Of a DNA stretch of 8,832 nucleotides, positions 7,069 through 8,832 are shown one piece after another; the first letter of the stretch is position 1; each line of letters opens with the position of its first letter. Source of the stretch: Pseudomonadota bacterium. Lineage in GTDB: Bacteria; Pseudomonadota; Gammaproteobacteria; Steroidobacterales; Steroidobacteraceae. Where the stretch lies: positions 1 through 8,832 of the forward strand of contig QGUO01000127.1 in assembly GCA_003242495.1 (NCBI GenBank). The letters run 5' to 3'. The translations under genes were made by a program, and so were the position numbers. The notes below the pieces were generated by a model. The model searched no databases, had not been told where the DNA came from, and was given only the letters and a program-made list of their open reading frames with translations.

Positions 7069-8465
7069 GATGCACCTGACATGCGCACAGGGACGAATAC
7101 GCCCAGACCGACGAAGCGTCCGGCCCCGATCAGCAGCGGTCCGCGGACGGGTTCATCGAAACGCAGCAGCGCGTGGGTACGCATCCGCCCATTGGCCTGC
7201 TTGCCCTGCCCGCGGAAGTCCCTCGCGAGCGGCACACCGCTTACTACGGACACCGGCCCGAGCCGCACCTCGGCAGGACGCGGCAGACCGACTCGCATGC
7301 AACTTTCGGCAACGATCTGTTCGGCCGTGAGCTTGTTCTTCTTCGGATATCTGTCGAGACACACCGGGGTGACGGTGGCCCACACACGCCTGGCGCGCGC
7401 ATAGGACGCAAAACGCAGTGACACGAGTTCGGCGCCGGGGTCCTCGACCAGTCGCATGGAGATCTCCCCCAGCGGTCCAAGACGCAGTTGCCAGGGCGTC
7501 AACATCGCCATGCGAAGCTTGCGTCGCGTCGACTCCGGCGCGTCACGCGGTAATACCAACGCCACGCCCTTCAATGACCCATCGGCATGGCGATGCCCCA
7601 CGAACGCGAGCGGCACCAGCGCCAAGTGGGGATTTGGGCTCGGGCGCCCGCTTGGGTCATGACCGCTCAAGACCTCCGGGATGGGATCCTTCACGCGCGA
7701 CAGGATCGCGCTCCTCAAGTGCTGCATCAGTGGCAGCGTGGAGTCCAGCGACAGCTTCGGTCCATCCTCGAATGCCAACACGAGTGCGTCCGGAGAGAAC
7801 ACCGAGTGCGCCTCCACGGTGGCCTCCGCATAGGCCTGTATCCGTCCGAGCGGCGGCTGGACGCTCTCATCCACCGCACGCAGCGCATGCACCGCCTGCA
7901 GACGATCGAAGCGCCCCGGGCCCGGCACTCGCAACGCATAGTCGCCACGTTGGGCCGGCACCAGCGTGGCCGGGACTGCCCCATCGCGAACGCAGGCTCG
8001 AACCGGCGATGCGCTGTGACCCAGGTAGGCAAGTTCCTGGACGAGCCTCGCCAGCGCCGCGCGATGCGCCTCGACACCATCGGCCTGGGTCCACTGATAG
8101 ACCACCACCGGAACCTGCGGCACGACCGCCGGGAACCAGCGTTCCTGGCGATTGCGGCGTTCCAGCACGTGGCGAAAATCCACTTTGTTTTTCTCCACCT
8201 TGACCGCCTCGTCGTTGACCGGCACCCAATGACTGAGCGGAAGGCGAAAATCAGGATCACAGTCGACCTTGAGCTCGGGCGGCGGGAGCGCTTCGAGCCA
8301 CCTGAGCGCCCGCTCGGCCTCGGGTCCCAGATCGAGCTCGAAATGCGTGGCGACCAGGGCCGAGAATAGTCGCTGCGGATCGGGCGGCCACTCCGCGCGG
8401 TCACGCTCGCCCCAACGCGAAGCGATCGCCCGCCCCATGAGAAACTCGACCTCGATGGCGAACAT
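7065..8465 (-). CDS. csb2: Csb2, Cas5-Cas6 fusion (GSU0054 family), pre-crRNA processing and crRNA 5'-end subunit
   Basis: I start this 466-residue protein at the ATG of MFAIEVEFLMGRAIASRWGE, the Cas5-type RAMP N-terminus. The frame stays open upstream to 8717, but that part overlaps csb1 and is low-complexity Arg/Gly sequence. Family features in order are EWPPDPQRLFSALVA (25-39), VPVND (81-85), an Arg-rich block ending RWFPAVVPQVP (to 119), SGHDPSGRPSPNPHLALVPL (267-286), GHRHADGSLKGVALVLP (290-306), and near the C-terminus the RAMP glycine-rich loop GAGRFVGLG (447-455). The Cas6 half should cut within the repeat beside its hairpin, and the Cas5 half should cap the crRNA 5' end. His431 just before the loop is a possible catalytic residue, but I cannot confirm it. 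The start lies 5 bases after the csb1 stop; the TGA overlaps cas3. The gene looks intact, though the nonsense codon in csb1 could reduce its expression by polarity. Confidence 0.93.
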   Translation of the reverse strand: MFAIEVEFLMGRAIASRWGERDRAEWPPDPQRLFSALVATHFELDLGPEAERALRWLEALPPPELKVDCDPDFRLPLSHWVPVNDEAVKVEKNKVDFRHVLERRNRQERWFPAVVPQVPVVVYQWTQADGVEAHRAALARLVQELAYLGHSASPVRACVRDGAVPATLVPAQRGDYALRVPGPGRFDRLQAVHALRAVDESVQPPLGRIQAYAEATVEAHSVFSPDALVLAFEDGPKLSLDSTLPLMQHLRSAILSRVKDPIPEVLSGHDPSGRPSPNPHLALVPLAFVGHRHADGSLKGVALVLPRDAPESTRRKLRMAMLTPWQLRLGPLGEISMRLVEDPGAELVSLRFASYARARRVWATVTPVCLDRYPKKNKLTAEQIVAESCMRVGLPRPAEVRLGPVSVVSGVPLARDFRGQGKQANGRMRTHALLRFDEPVRGPLLIGAGRFVGLGVFVPVRMSGAS

Positions 8466-8470
8466 GGCGC

Positions 8471-8832
8471 TCAGCCCGCCAGGGACTGGATTTCCCGACT
8501 CTTGCGCACCAGTTCCGTGAGTTTTGCCTGGGGGCTCAGCTCGAAGGGATCGGGATGCCACGGCAGGCCGACGTCCTTGGCCACGGCGACCGCTTGCTGG
8601 TAGGCCTCCAGCGCCATCGTGCTGTCCAGCTTCAATGGCGTCACGCTGCCATCGGCGTTCACCACCTCGAAGTCCTGATGGCCGTCGGCGACGAGCCCAC
8701 AGCGTTAGCGCAACCAATAGCCGCCCTCGCGGCTTGCCGTCGCCGCCACCAATGCCAAGGCAGCCAGCACGGTCCTTGCCGCGGTGTTTGCCGTGTCGCT
8801 CGCTTGTCCGTCGATGGGGAACCTGAGCCTGC
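8471..8832 (-). pseudogene. csb1: csb1 (Cas7 backbone subunit, GSU0053 family), 3' part, interrupted by an in-frame TAA
   Basis: Only the 3' part lies in the window; the gene continues past the right edge. Reading one frame from 8830 gives 41 residues (…LRFPIDGQASDTANT… to …SREGGYWLR), then TAA at 8705-8707, then 77 more residues in the same frame (RCGLVADGHQDFEVV… to …LVRKSREIQSLAG) before TGA at 8471-8473. The segment GGYWLR-stop-RCGLV matches the Csb1 C-terminal pattern GY-x-LRSRC-x-LV as I recall it, so a sense codon such as TCA (Ser) probably stood there and one C-to-A change would explain the stop. It is a nonsense change, not a frameshift, because both sides share one frame. Csb1 is the Cas7 that polymerises along the crRNA spacer; losing about 78 C-terminal residues should disable it. 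A GTG at 8663-8665 could restart only a short fragment. A sequencing error is the main alternative. Confidence 0.85.

Noticed and set aside
7418..8369. Two plus-strand open frames of about 260 codons
   Set aside because: They are antisense to csb2, rich in Arg/Pro/Ala, and show no family features.
8474..8704. Downstream part of csb1 as a separate small gene starting at GTG 8663-8665
   Set aside because: It is the in-frame continuation of csb1 after the TAA, and Csb1-like sequence begins before that GTG.
8466..8717. 84-residue N-terminal extension of csb2
   Set aside because: It overlaps csb1, is Arg/Gly-rich low-complexity sequence, and the Cas5-type N-terminus begins exactly at the internal ATG at 8463-8465.

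Overview
The window carries most of a type I-G (formerly I-U, 'Dpsyc' or GSU005x-type) CRISPR-Cas locus from a bacterium with GC-rich DNA (clearly GC-rich by eye, with strong G/C bias at third codon positions). A proteobacterium such as a gammaproteobacterium would fit, but nothing here fixes the taxon. All cas genes lie on the minus strand. In transcription order (right to left) they are: the 3' part of csb1 (Cas7 backbone), csb2 (Cas5-Cas6 fusion), cas3 (helicase with a C-terminal HD nuclease domain), a short Csb3/Cas8u2-like gene, a fused cas4-cas1, cas2, then a leader and the CRISPR array.

The array (1-617) has nine identical 36-bp repeats and eight spacers of 35-38 bp, and runs off the left edge. 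The repeat read on the minus strand ends in ATTGAAGC, and the only long non-coding stretch beside the array is at 618-818. Both say the array is transcribed leftwards, with its newest spacer at 546-581. csb2, cas3 and csb3 are joined by 4-base ATGA overlaps, so the effector genes look translationally coupled. A 361-base gap (2908-3268) with no convincing gene separates them from the adaptation genes cas4-cas1 and cas2.

In working relatives, Cas4-Cas1 and Cas2 select and insert spacers, the Cas6 part of Csb2 cuts the pre-crRNA, Csb1, Csb2 and a Cas8-like subunit form the crRNA complex, and Cas3 unwinds and degrades the target.

This is a known system type, not a new one. The notable point is that two key genes carry apparent single-base lesions. 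csb1 has an in-frame TAA, with family-like sequence continuing in the same frame on both sides. The Cas1 part has Val (GTA) where the family has its catalytic Glu. If these are real and not sequencing errors, both target degradation and spacer acquisition should be impaired although the array is perfectly preserved.
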